Origin: an archaeon
Lineage (GTDB): Archaea > Thermoproteota > Nitrososphaeria > Nitrososphaerales > Gagatemarchaeaceae
Reading direction: 5' to 3'
NCBI GenBank assembly: GCA_021823325.1
Contig: JAKAOG010000003.1
Location: 1-64,000 of the forward strand
DNA: 64,000 nucleotides
In this document: piece by piece, positions 25,281-34,738 of the stretch
Layout of the letters: each line of letters starts with the position of its first letter
How positions within the stretch are numbered: the stretch's first letter is position 1
Position numbers and translations under genes: made by a program
Notes under the pieces: model-generated
Database searches by the model: none
Seen by the model: the letters and a program-made list of their open reading frames with translations, nothing else
Told to the model about the DNA's origin: nothing

Positions 25281-26426
25281 ATGGTCGAACGCGCGCTGTT
25301 CCCGACTTCCGTTGTAGGGAGCCTCCCGAGGCCGGAGTGGCTCCTTGAGGCGATAGCCGCCTACGAAGGCGGGAAGATAGAGGAATCCCAGCTGAAGGAG
25401 TACTACGACGAAGCGGTGATACTGGCCGTGAAGCAGCAGGAGACGGCGGGGGTCGACGAGATATCAGACGGGGAGCAGAGGCGTTTCTCGTTCCTGGCGT
25501 TCGTCGCAGAGAGGATACCCTCGTTCAAGCTGATCCCGACGACCGAGCTGATGACCAGGGAGGCCGAGGAGTACGTGAAGTCGATGAACCTCCACGTGGG
25601 GGTGATAAGCAACCCGGTGATAGTCGGGCCGATCAAGCGGACAGCCCCCCTCGTCGCCGAGGAGGTGAAGTTCGCCATGAAGTACACCCAGAAGCCGGTG
25701 ATGGCGCCCCTGATAGGCCCGCTCACCCTGCTCATCAACTCGTGGAACAAGGAAAGGTCGGGGAGGTATTACACGACCCCCGAGGACGCGTTCGGAGACC
25801 TCACCAAGATGCTTAGGGAGGAGATCCTGGCGCTGAAGGAGGCCGGGGCGAGCTTCGTGCAGCTCGACGAGCCTGCCATCGGGAACTTCGTGGACTTCCG
25901 CTACACGAGGTGGCTCCTGGCGCTGAACGGGTGGAAGCTCGGGGACTTGAGCGAGCTGCACAAGATAGCGTCAGACCTGATCAACATGACCGTGAAGGGG
26001 GTATCAGGGATCGACGTCGGCGTGCACATCTGTCGCGGAAACTGGCGCTCCGACGAAGAGCACTACTCGCACGGCGGATATGAGCCGATGATAGACGAGA
26101 TACTCGACATGAAAGTGAAGAGGCTGGTCCTGGAGTACGCCACGAAGAGGGCCGGGACGTATCAGGTCTTCAGGGACCATCCGTGGCACGGAGAGGTGGG
26201 ACTCGGCGTGATAGACGTCAAAGACCCCAGGGTCGAGTCCCCGAAGGAGGTCGTCGCACGGGTGGAGGAGGCCTCGAAGATTTTCGGAGAGGAGAACATC
26301 ATACTGAACCCGGACTGCGGCTTCGCCTCAGGGAGGCCCTGGCCGGTGGTGAACAGGCGGATAGCGTATGCGAAGCTGTCGGCCCAGTCAGAAGCGGCGA
26401 AGCTGCTCAGGAAGAAGCACGCTTAG
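25281..26426 (+). CDS. Core MetE (cobalamin-independent methionine synthase C-terminal domain homologue)
   Basis: 'FPTSVVGSLPRPEWL', 'VQLDEPAIGNF', 'HICRGNW', 'LNPDCGFASGRPWPVVNRR'; no N-terminal MetE half. Confidence 0.88.
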   Translation: MVERALFPTSVVGSLPRPEWLLEAIAAYEGGKIEESQLKEYYDEAVILAVKQQETAGVDEISDGEQRRFSFLAFVAERIPSFKLIPTTELMTREAEEYVKSMNLHVGVISNPVIVGPIKRTAPLVAEEVKFAMKYTQKPVMAPLIGPLTLLINSWNKERSGRYYTTPEDAFGDLTKMLREEILALKEAGASFVQLDEPAIGNFVDFRYTRWLLALNGWKLGDLSELHKIASDLINMTVKGVSGIDVGVHICRGNWRSDEEHYSHGGYEPMIDEILDMKVKRLVLEYATKRAGTYQVFRDHPWHGEVGLGVIDVKDPRVESPKEVVARVEEASKIFGEENIILNPDCGFASGRPWPVVNRRIAYAKLSAQSEAAKLLRKKHA

Positions 26427-26456
26427 CGGGATGCTGCGACGGAGCCTAGGATAAAG

Positions 26457-26732
26457 CTACCAGCTGCGCCTTTCGGACTTCGCCCTGACTTTGACGATGC
26501 CGTAATGGACGGCGCATGACACGCAATAGTAAGCCACCTGCGTGGGGCTTGCGATGTATGCTCCCGCCGCCCTGAGCTCGCGCGCGAGCGTCGGCTCGAC
26601 GAGGCTGGTCCTCTTGGTGACTTTCTTCGCCTTGTCCCTGGGTACCGCAGCGCCACAGTTGCTGCAGTAGATGGTGTCGCTGTGCCCTTTTCCTCCCTTC
26701 GAGCGTCCACGACTCTTCCTCTTCTTAGACAA
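26457..26732 (-). CDS. rps26e: 30S ribosomal protein S26e
   Basis: 'MSKKRKSRGRSKGGKGHSDTIYCSNCGAAVPRDKAKK…YYCVSCAVHYGIVKVR'. Confidence 0.93.
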   Translation of the reverse strand: MSKKRKSRGRSKGGKGHSDTIYCSNCGAAVPRDKAKKVTKRTSLVEPTLARELRAAGAYIASPTQVAYYCVSCAVHYGIVKVRAKSERRSW

Positions 26733-26835
26733 GGCTGAAGCCCGAGCGGTTTCGACCCTCTTTAAACATATAGAGCGTAGACCGTGCTTTGAGCTGAAGT
26801 CTCAGCGGCGGCGCCTGATGAGGCAGGTTCGGGCT

Positions 26836-28230
26836 CTACTGGTTCTTTTCGGCGCGCACGAGGTTCTCCCCTGCCGCCATCGCAGGAGACGAAGGAGAGA
26901 CGCCCGAAGACTCGCCCGAGGTCACGGCGATGCTCAGCCCCTGGCCGGTCTCGATTCCCTTGAACTGCCAGACGAGGACCGCTATCATCCCTACGGACCA
27001 GACGAGCGCGTTGAACAGGATGTAGTTGTTCTCTGACAGGCTTAGCCCGATGTAATAGGCCGGTATGGCCGCGCCGATCGAGATGAACCTTGTGACGGCG
27101 GTGAGGGTCCCTCTCCTTGTCGTGTGCCAGACTTCGCCCTTCAGGGTGTCCTCTGCCAGGTACCCTATCCCCACGAACACGTTGAGTATGATGAGGAACG
27201 CGTAGAAGGCGATCAGCGAGTTGGAGAATGCCGCGGTAGACAGGTTCACGAAATAGATCCCCCAGGTGATGATGAATGTCCCGAGCATGGAATAGGTCAG
27301 CATCTTCTTCCTGCTCCACTTGTCCGCCATGACCGAGACGAAGGCCCCGGCGAAGAAGCCGACTAGGTTGGCCACCAGGATGATGGTCGCGATCTGGGTG
27401 GCGTAGTAGTAGTATCCAAGCGAGTAGGTCATCAGACCGAACCCTACCGCGTTGGCGCCCGCGATAGCGGTCACCACGAATATCTTGATGGCGAGCGACG
27501 GGTGCTTCCCGACCGCCGGTGCGGCGGACGCGCTCTGTGCTACGGAGGTTTCAGCCGTTGAAGCGACGGCGAAGTGCTTCTGGGCGGCGGCAGCTGCCTC
27601 GGCGTGCTTCCCCTTCGCCTCGAGCCAGCGTATCGACTCCGGCATCTTCAGCCTGCTGAAAAGCAACACCGCCAGGATAGGGATGAACATGGCCGCGACG
27701 AGGTCCTTCGAGAACGACAGCGAGCCGTACGCTGACGCGGCGATGAACCCTACCGCGCCGAGCAACACCCCTCCGACGTTGATGAAGTTGATCTCCCAGA
27801 ACATGGTCCTGCTCCTGTACTTCCTGGGCATTATCTCATGGTTCGCAGCCATGATGGTGTTCATCTCCCCGCCTGCGGCGAAGAGGAGCAGCGCCAAGAA
27901 GAAGAGGACGTAGGTGTATGCCGAGAAGAAGTAGATCCCTACCGCCCCGACGGCGTAGAGCGCCATCGTGAAGAAGAAGGTCAGCCTCCTGCCGAGGGCG
28001 TCGGATATCGGCCCTGCGAACGCAATCCCGATTATCAGGAACAGCGGAGACCAGACGAGCGCGAGAGTGCCGAGGAGGCTCGGAAGGGTCGTGAACCAGG
28101 CGGCGGCGAAGCTACCTAGCCCGTAGATGTAGGCCTCGGCGAGCATGCCTACCGCAAAAGCGACGAAGGTCCAGGTATGTGCAGACGTCCAGGCCGACTC
28201 CTCCAGTTTGCTGGAGTACGACAATCGCAC
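26836..28230 (-). CDS. MFS transporter
   Basis: ~12 TM; 'GPISDALGRRLTFFFTMALYAVG', 'SVMADKWSRKKML'. Confidence 0.88.
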   Translation of the reverse strand: MRLSYSSKLEESAWTSAHTWTFVAFAVGMLAEAYIYGLGSFAAAWFTTLPSLLGTLALVWSPLFLIIGIAFAGPISDALGRRLTFFFTMALYAVGAVGIYFFSAYTYVLFFLALLLFAAGGEMNTIMAANHEIMPRKYRSRTMFWEINFINVGGVLLGAVGFIAASAYGSLSFSKDLVAAMFIPILAVLLFSRLKMPESIRWLEAKGKHAEAAAAAQKHFAVASTAETSVAQSASAAPAVGKHPSLAIKIFVVTAIAGANAVGFGLMTYSLGYYYYATQIATIILVANLVGFFAGAFVSVMADKWSRKKMLTYSMLGTFIITWGIYFVNLSTAAFSNSLIAFYAFLIILNVFVGIGYLAEDTLKGEVWHTTRRGTLTAVTRFISIGAAIPAYYIGLSLSENNYILFNALVWSVGMIAVLVWQFKGIETGQGLSIAVTSGESSGVSPSSPAMAAGENLVRAEKNQ

Positions 28231-28373
28231 TACCCTCCAAAAGCCTCCTAATAAAGCGGGCTAATTTGCAATTTTTTGCCGTCTTGGGCCCGTCGTCAAT
28301 CTTTTTGCGGTGCTTGACGCCGTCCGGCGCTCGCTTCCCTCGCGTTTAAAGGCGGCTCGACGGGGGCGCGCTA

Positions 28374-29354
28374 ATGGCAGTCGTCGCCGGCCGCTCCGAC
28401 GGCGGGAGTGAACGCAGTCCGAGGACCGTTCCATACGCCGTCGCCCTCCTCGTGACGGTGCTCTGGTCGTCGTCCTTCGTCCTGATCAAGTGGGGGCTCA
28501 CAGACATCCCTCCTCTCTACTTCGCGACGCTGAGGTACGGCCTCGCTTTTGTGATCCTCCTCGTCGCGGACGTCGCTCTCTCCCCGAGAGGAGGGCAGCG
28601 GGCGGCTTTCGGCGGGCGAAACGGCGCGCTTCTGGTGATAGCAGGGGTCGGAGGGTACACCGTAGCCCAGGGGCTCCAGTATGTGGGGCTCTTCTATCTC
28701 CCCGCGGTCACGACCAGTTTCTTGCTCAACTTCAACCCGTTCTTCGTCCTCCTTCTCGGCGTGGGCCTCCTGAAGGAGAAGGTCACGGCGGTCCAGCTGG
28801 TGGGTTTCGGGTTCGCCGTCCTGGGAGCGTACCTCTTCTTCAGCGAGAGGGTCACATGGGGGGGCCAGATCTTCGGGGTGGTGATGGTGCTCGCCTCGGG
28901 GGTCGGGTGGGCGGTCTACGTGGTCGCGGTCAGGTTCTTCTACGGATCGTTCAGGCTGAGCCCTCTGAGGCTCACGACCGTGACGATGGGGATAGGGGTG
29001 GCGGGCTTGGTCGGGCTCACGCTGGCGTCCGGAGAGTACGCCCCCCTCACGTCCGTCGGTGTGCTCACCGTGGTCTGGCTGGCGTCGGTGAACACGGCGC
29101 TAGCTTTCGTCCTCTGGAACTGGACCCTGAAGGCGATACCTGCCTACGAAGCGACCATCCTGCAGGACCTGATGCTGATAGAGATCGCGCTGTTCGCGTT
29201 CTTCTTCCTAGGGGAGCCCATCACCCTGTTGATGGTCGCGGGGATGGGGCTGGTGATTGTCGGCGTCGTGGTGGCCCAGCTGAACGGAAGGCCCCGTCCC
29301 CCGCGCGCTGGGACAGTTGCGTCAGGATCCGGCTCGCGCAAACCGCCGTCATAG
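28374..29354 (+). CDS. EamA/DMT family transporter
   Basis: Ten-TM with duplicated EamA domain; TATA tttaaa at 28345-28350. Confidence 0.9.
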   Translation: MAVVAGRSDGGSERSPRTVPYAVALLVTVLWSSSFVLIKWGLTDIPPLYFATLRYGLAFVILLVADVALSPRGGQRAAFGGRNGALLVIAGVGGYTVAQGLQYVGLFYLPAVTTSFLLNFNPFFVLLLGVGLLKEKVTAVQLVGFGFAVLGAYLFFSERVTWGGQIFGVVMVLASGVGWAVYVVAVRFFYGSFRLSPLRLTTVTMGIGVAGLVGLTLASGEYAPLTSVGVLTVVWLASVNTALAFVLWNWTLKAIPAYEATILQDLMLIEIALFAFFFLGEPITLLMVAGMGLVIVGVVVAQLNGRPRPPRAGTVASGSGSRKPPS

Positions 29355-29366
29355 CCCGCGCCGATG

Positions 29367-30320
29367 TCAGAGGCAGCCTTCGAGCGCCTTCAGGGACTCC
29401 TCGGCGGCCGACGCAGGGATGTTCCCCCCGGCCGCGAGCCTATGCCCTCCCCCTGAGCCGCCATGCTTCGCAGCGACCTCTGAGATCGCCTTCCCCAGGT
29501 GCGCCCTGCACCGCGAGGTCCCCCTCAGCTCTACGACGTAGCGTCCTCCCGTCTTCGTCAGAGAGACGCCCACGGGGACGTCCATCGCCCCCGGGATCAG
29601 CTCGGCCACGTTCCCCTTCGTCCCCTCGGGGACGAAGACGTAGGCGAGGCGCCCAAGCTTCACCCCCTTTTCGCTGATGAGGCTGACGAGCTCTTTCGAC
29701 TTCTTGAGCTGGCGGAACGCGGCTGCCTCCACTCCCCTGAGCTCGTGCGGCTCAGCCATCGTCGACAGGCCCCGGACCGCCGTCCGGAGGAACGAGGCGT
29801 CTCCTTTCATCGCGAGCACCGCGTTAGAGAGGAGGGACGCCTCGGCGAGGACGTGGAGCCTGTCGGTCCCTTCGATAAGCCGCCGGGACATGGGCGAGTC
29901 GTCCATGCAGTCGGTCACCGCGCCGAGCAGGGACACCTGCCACGCAGAAGCGGGGAGCGCGTCTTTGAACCTCGAATAGACGAGCATGCTCGCGCACTCT
30001 CTCTCGTCGTGGACGAGCTCGACCCCCAGCTCCTCGATCCGGCGCATGGCCCTCCTCTGGAGGAAGTGGTGGTCGATGTAGGTCACGGCCGTCCGGGACG
30101 CTATCGCCGCGAGCCTTTCGATGAACGGGCCCTCGTCAGATCCGTCTACGCCCATGTCGCAGAGGACGAACCTTTCGGCCGACTTCGGGACCTTTTTCAG
30201 GTCCGACAGCAGCGTGTCGTAGTCTGTAAGAGCGTAACTCGCTCCCGTGGCCGCGACCACGAGGGCCGCCGAGCTGATGCCGTCTACGTCCCGGGAGTGC
30301 GAGATGCAGAAGGTCTTCAA
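29367..30320 (-). CDS. DHH/DHHA1 family phosphoesterase
   Basis: 'SHSRDVDGISSAAL', 'YIDHHFLQ', 'GSGGGHRLAAGG'. Confidence 0.88.
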   Translation of the reverse strand: MKTFCISHSRDVDGISSAALVVAATGASYALTDYDTLLSDLKKVPKSAERFVLCDMGVDGSDEGPFIERLAAIASRTAVTYIDHHFLQRRAMRRIEELGVELVHDERECASMLVYSRFKDALPASAWQVSLLGAVTDCMDDSPMSRRLIEGTDRLHVLAEASLLSNAVLAMKGDASFLRTAVRGLSTMAEPHELRGVEAAAFRQLKKSKELVSLISEKGVKLGRLAYVFVPEGTKGNVAELIPGAMDVPVGVSLTKTGGRYVVELRGTSRCRAHLGKAISEVAAKHGGSGGGHRLAAGGNIPASAAEESLKALEGCL

Positions 30321-30365
30321 GAGAGGCGGGCGCGCGCTCCGGGAGTTATAAGCCAGCGGGAGGGT

Positions 30366-32120
30366 TCAGCCTTTGACGCCCCCGGAGTAGAGCCCCCTCA
30401 GGAGGTACCCCTGGGCTACGATGGAAAGGATGATCACGGGTATCGCGAGGATTATCCCGGAGGACGCGAGCTGGGTCCAGACGTTGTTGCTTATCGTGCC
30501 GCCCGTGCTGTCAGGGTCGAAGAGTATGGCGAACGTCGTGACAGTGTTAGACCCCACCGGAGGGAAGGTGAAGGAGAACGGGGTCTGCGAAAGGACGAGG
30601 GGGAAGAGGAGCAGGTGCCATGAGAAGATGAACGCCACCATGCCGGCCGCGATGAGCCCGGGCCTTGCGAGAGGCATCACGATGGAAAGGAAAGAGCGTA
30701 TCCGCGAATACCCGTCGACCAGGGCCGCCTCTTCGTACTGCTTGGGGAGGGAGTTGTAGAAGTTGGTCATCGTCCAGACGACGAAGGGGATCGTGAAGAG
30801 AGGCTCGGTGATGATGAGCGCCGTCCACGTGTTGATGAGACGCAGTCCGACCATCATCGAGAATATCCCGTAGACGAAGACGATCGACGGGAGGGAGAAC
30901 GTGTAGATCATGATCCCCAAGAGCAGTCTCTTCCCTTCCCTGGCTATGATGTAGGCTGCAGGAGCGGCCAGGATTATGGTGATCGCCGTGACCGCGCATG
31001 AGATGACGAAGGTAGTGACTATCTCGGGGAACGCCTGGGCGACGGTCTGAAGGAACACGTCGGTGATTATCTTCGTGGGATAGAGGACGGGAGGGAGCAG
31101 GTAGTCGAGCGACTGCGGCCTGAACGCCACCAGCCCCAGCCAATAGACGGGGAACAGGATGAAGAGCGACACCAGGGCGCATCCGATGTAAAGCGCGTAC
31201 CTGAAGGGGGCGTTGAACGCCCGCCGGGAGCCTGGGAGGCGGAAGGAAGGCCTGGGGAGCCTGGAAGCCCTCCTCTCCTTCTTGGGCGCGCTTACCGTGG
31301 CCCTGACCAGCAGGAGCCCCGGGATGCTGGCCAGCAGGGCTACGAAGATGGCCGCGGCGAGCCCCTGCGGCGCTAGGTTGGCGTAGAACATCTCGGCGTA
31401 GGCGTAGACCACCATCGTCGCCATGGTCACCGGCGGGACACCTCCCGCTCCGCTGAGGATGTAGGGGAGGTCGAAGTTCCCGAAGCCCAGTATCATGATC
31501 ATCAGGAAGGCGGTGATGACCGCGCCCTTCGCCAGAGGGAGCGCCACTGAGGAGTAGTAGTCCCACATCTCCATGCCGTCCACGGACGCCGCCTCCTTCA
31601 CCTGCTTGGGGACGGAAGAGAGCCCCGCGAGGATGATGAGGAAGGCGAGCGGGATTGACGCCCACACCCCCACCATCGTAAGCGAATAGAGCTGCAAGGA
31701 AGGGCCCAGCCAGTCGATGGCGGGGAGGCCTATCGACTGCAGCAACGGGTCGATCGGGCCGTACCCGGGGTTGAACAGGGTCACCCATATCAGCGCGCTC
31801 GCCGTGAACGGGATCATGTACGGGAGGTACGCTATCAGGGAGATGGCCCGCTTCGCCCGGCGCCTGCTGTCCACGAGGATAGCGAACGCCGCGCCTATGA
31901 ACACTGAGACCGCGGCGGTTCCGACGGCGAAGAAGACCGTGTTGTAGACGATGCGGCCGAAGTCGGCCTGGGCGAATAGCGACACATAGGACGACAGGTC
32001 GGAGGACGGAGCCGACAGGGAGACCGAGAAGAGCAGGGGGACTAGCGCGAACAGGAACAGGTACGCGACGGCGGGGATGTAGAAGATCCTTTTCGAAAGG
32101 GCGGCGCCGACGCCGGACAG
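30366..32120 (-). CDS. Sugar ABC transporter permease, fused MalF-like + MalG-like
   Basis: Two BPD_transp domains, each with an EAA loop (EAASVDGMEMWDYYSSVALPLAKG; EEAALVDGYSRIRSFLSIVMPLARPG). First TM lies upstream of the tracked GTG 31985; candidate CTG start at 32120. Confidence 0.85.
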   Translation of the reverse strand: MSGVGAALSKRIFYIPAVAYLFLFALVPLLFSVSLSAPSSDLSSYVSLFAQADFGRIVYNTVFFAVGTAAVSVFIGAAFAILVDSRRRAKRAISLIAYLPYMIPFTASALIWVTLFNPGYGPIDPLLQSIGLPAIDWLGPSLQLYSLTMVGVWASIPLAFLIILAGLSSVPKQVKEAASVDGMEMWDYYSSVALPLAKGAVITAFLMIMILGFGNFDLPYILSGAGGVPPVTMATMVVYAYAEMFYANLAPQGLAAAIFVALLASIPGLLLVRATVSAPKKERRASRLPRPSFRLPGSRRAFNAPFRYALYIGCALVSLFILFPVYWLGLVAFRPQSLDYLLPPVLYPTKIITDVFLQTVAQAFPEIVTTFVISCAVTAITIILAAPAAYIIAREGKRLLLGIMIYTFSLPSIVFVYGIFSMMVGLRLINTWTALIITEPLFTIPFVVWTMTNFYNSLPKQYEEAALVDGYSRIRSFLSIVMPLARPGLIAAGMVAFIFSWHLLLFPLVLSQTPFSFTFPPVGSNTVTTFAILFDPDSTGGTISNNVWTQLASSGIILAIPVIILSIVAQGYLLRGLYSGGVKG

Positions 32121-32121
32121 G

Positions 32122-33180
32122 TCAGGCCCCTTCCTTGCCCAGCACGTGCACCCCGCTTGGTTGGACCGAGAACTTGACCGTCTGCCCCGTGGACATCCCG
32201 CTTACGTCGCGCGCGATGGCCCTCATCTCCACTCCCCCTATCCCCAGATAGACTATCGTCTCGCGTCCTGCGTACTCGAAGGCGGTCGCCACGGCCTCGT
32301 TGGGTCCCGAGCCGAGGACCAGGCTCTCCGGCCTGACCCCTATCCTGTAGTTGCCGTCGGCGAGCCCCTCCAAGGGGAGAGACAGGGGGGTCGAGGCTCC
32401 CCCGGATATCGTGATGTGCATGACGTTGAGCGGCGGGCTCCCGATGAACGTGGCCGTGAACTCGTCGGCAGGCGTTGCGTAGATCTCCTTCGGCGTCCCC
32501 ACCTGGTGGATCCTGCCGCTCCCCATGATGGCCACCCTGTCTGAGATGGAGAGGGCCTCCGACTGGTCATGGGTCACGTAGATCGTGGTCATCCCGAACT
32601 CCCGCTGGACGTCCTTCAAGAACTTCCGCGCGGAGAACCGGAGCTGCGCGTCGAGGTTGGAGAAGGGCTCGTCGAGGAGGAAGACGTCGGGGTGCTTGAT
32701 GAGCGCCCTGGCGAGGGCGACCCTCTGCTGCTGCCCCCCGGATATCTGGCCAGGCCTCCTGTCCAGCGTCTCGCCTATCCCCAGGAGACCGGCGATCTCC
32801 TTCGCGTCCCTGACCGCGTCCTGTTTCTTCGTCCCTTTCACCGTGAGAGGAGAGGTGATGTTCTCCATCACGGTCTTGTTGGGGTACAGGGCGTAGTCCT
32901 GGAACACCATCCCGATGTTCCGCTTGGCAGGGCCGAGCGCGTCCACCGCCTTCGCGCCGATGTAGACGCGGCCCGAGTCCTGGACCTCCAGCCCCGCGAT
33001 AATCCTCAGCAGCGTCGTCTTCCCCGACCCCGACGGCCCCACCAGGGAGAAGAGCTCCCCCGGGGATATCTCCAGGTTAACGCCGTCGAAAACTGTGAGC
33101 TTTCCGAACCTCTTGGTGATGTCTTCTAGCTTTACGCCTGATGCCCGGGCTTCAGTACCCGAAAAAGAAAGGGCAGGCAC
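32122..33180 (-). CDS. ABC transporter ATP-binding protein (MalK/UgpC-like)
   Basis: Walker A 'GPSGSGKTTLL', signature 'ISGGQQQRVALARAL', Walker B 'VFLLDEPFSNLD', C-terminal TOBE-like region. Confidence 0.95.
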   Translation of the reverse strand: MPALSFSGTEARASGVKLEDITKRFGKLTVFDGVNLEISPGELFSLVGPSGSGKTTLLRIIAGLEVQDSGRVYIGAKAVDALGPAKRNIGMVFQDYALYPNKTVMENITSPLTVKGTKKQDAVRDAKEIAGLLGIGETLDRRPGQISGGQQQRVALARALIKHPDVFLLDEPFSNLDAQLRFSARKFLKDVQREFGMTTIYVTHDQSEALSISDRVAIMGSGRIHQVGTPKEIYATPADEFTATFIGSPPLNVMHITISGGASTPLSLPLEGLADGNYRIGVRPESLVLGSGPNEAVATAFEYAGRETIVYLGIGGVEMRAIARDVSGMSTGQTVKFSVQPSGVHVLGKEGA

Positions 33181-33186
33181 CGGCCT

Positions 33187-34626
33187 TCAGCTTACGGCTT
33201 TCAGCCAAGCGGCCGCGGCCGTATCCAGTGCCTGTTGCGCAGATGAGGTGCTGTTAGTTGAACCGGTGAGGAACCCGTAGACCGGCTGGTTGAAGGCCGG
33301 TATCAGGGTGGAGGATGTGATGACGAGGTTCGGCGGGTTCGCCCAGCCGACTGCCCCGGTGTTGAACACCTGTTGTATCACGTTCCTCGCCTGCTGTGGG
33401 ATGGAGCTGTTGGAGGTCAGGATGGCTGTCGCTTGCTCGGAGATCGGGAACTCTCCCGCCACCGTGTAGATCCTTGCGTTGACAGCGGGTGAGACCAGAT
33501 ACTGGATGAACGCTGCAGCCAGCGCCTGGTTGGTCGAGTACTTGTTGATGGCGTAGAAGTCCGTCCCGGTCTCTGCGTAGCCGCCCGGAAGCGTGCTGAC
33601 AGCGATGGACGAGGAGATGTTCTTCGAGCTCAGCAGGGTAGACGCGTCAGCGGTGAACATCAGCGAGCCCCATGCCTCGCCCGCCTGAAGCGGAGCGAAC
33701 ACGGTGCCGTAGCCCACCGTCGTCCCTGCCGGCTGAGGGTCGTACTGCATCAGGTTGTACATTGTCTGCAGCGCCTGTACCCCCGCTGTCCCGTTGAACG
33801 ACGGAGACGGGACGCCGCTGGACCCTGCGAAGCCGTTGAACATGATGTTGTAGTTCAGCAGCCCTCCCTGTGGGTTGGAGCCGCTTATCGTCGAGTCGTG
33901 TGAGTAGTAGTAGCCGAAGATGGCCGGGTAGGTGTCGATGATGTCATGGCCCTCAGAGCCGTCGGTGATCAGGCCGTACTTCACCGTGTGAGTCTGCGTC
34001 ACGAGGAAGTGGTCCACGTCGAGGACCGCCTGCCAGCTCGACCACGGTGGGCTCATGCTGAACCCGTACTCGCTCTGGAACTGTGCGTTCAGAGCAGGGT
34101 TGCTCAGCAGGGTCTGGTTGTAGAAGATGGTGAACGTCGAAGTGTCGTACGGCACCCCGATGAGCTCCTTCGTCCCGTTGACGAGGTAGTAGCCGCCGAA
34201 GTTGAGCTGCGGCGCGGGGATGTCTGACGTGTTCAGGTTCACGAGGCCGTTCAGGTTCGACACGTAGCTTGCGAATCCGAGCGCGCTTGTCGACGTGAAC
34301 GTGATGATGTCATAGGTGGAGGTCTGGGCCTTCAGCGAAGTGAGCTCGGTCGTGGTGTAGCTGCTGAAGCCTTGCGCCGTTACGTGGATTGTGACCCCAG
34401 GATGGGCGGCCGTGAACGAGTTGGCCGCGTCCTGCAGCCAGGCGTTCGACGGGTCGGTGAATGTGATCACGTTGAGGTTCCCGGACAGCTGCGCGGTCGT
34501 CGTTGTGCTTGTAGAAGGCGAGTAGTATGCGACGTAGTAATAGGCGCCGCCTGCGACTATCAGGAGGACGACCACTATCGCTACGCCTGCACCTGTGCTT
34601 ATTGCTTTTCGGGATTGAACGTCCAT
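33187..34626 (-). CDS. Extracellular solute-binding protein (sugar ABC importer)
   Basis: N-terminal TM/signal then SBP fold; operon with ATPase and permease; ATG at 34626. Confidence 0.88.
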   Translation of the reverse strand: MDVQSRKAISTGAGVAIVVVLLIVAGGAYYYVAYYSPSTSTTTTAQLSGNLNVITFTDPSNAWLQDAANSFTAAHPGVTIHVTAQGFSSYTTTELTSLKAQTSTYDIITFTSTSALGFASYVSNLNGLVNLNTSDIPAPQLNFGGYYLVNGTKELIGVPYDTSTFTIFYNQTLLSNPALNAQFQSEYGFSMSPPWSSWQAVLDVDHFLVTQTHTVKYGLITDGSEGHDIIDTYPAIFGYYYSHDSTISGSNPQGGLLNYNIMFNGFAGSSGVPSPSFNGTAGVQALQTMYNLMQYDPQPAGTTVGYGTVFAPLQAGEAWGSLMFTADASTLLSSKNISSSIAVSTLPGGYAETGTDFYAINKYSTNQALAAAFIQYLVSPAVNARIYTVAGEFPISEQATAILTSNSSIPQQARNVIQQVFNTGAVGWANPPNLVITSSTLIPAFNQPVYGFLTGSTNSTSSAQQALDTAAAAWLKAVS

Positions 34627-34738
34627 GAGTATTCTCGGCGTCCGCTCCGGTTGCAAGTTATTTAAACGGGGAACCGGATTCCCACATCAGCGAAACACGG
34701 CAAAGTGTTCTTAACGACCGGACAGCCGACGGCCGCGA

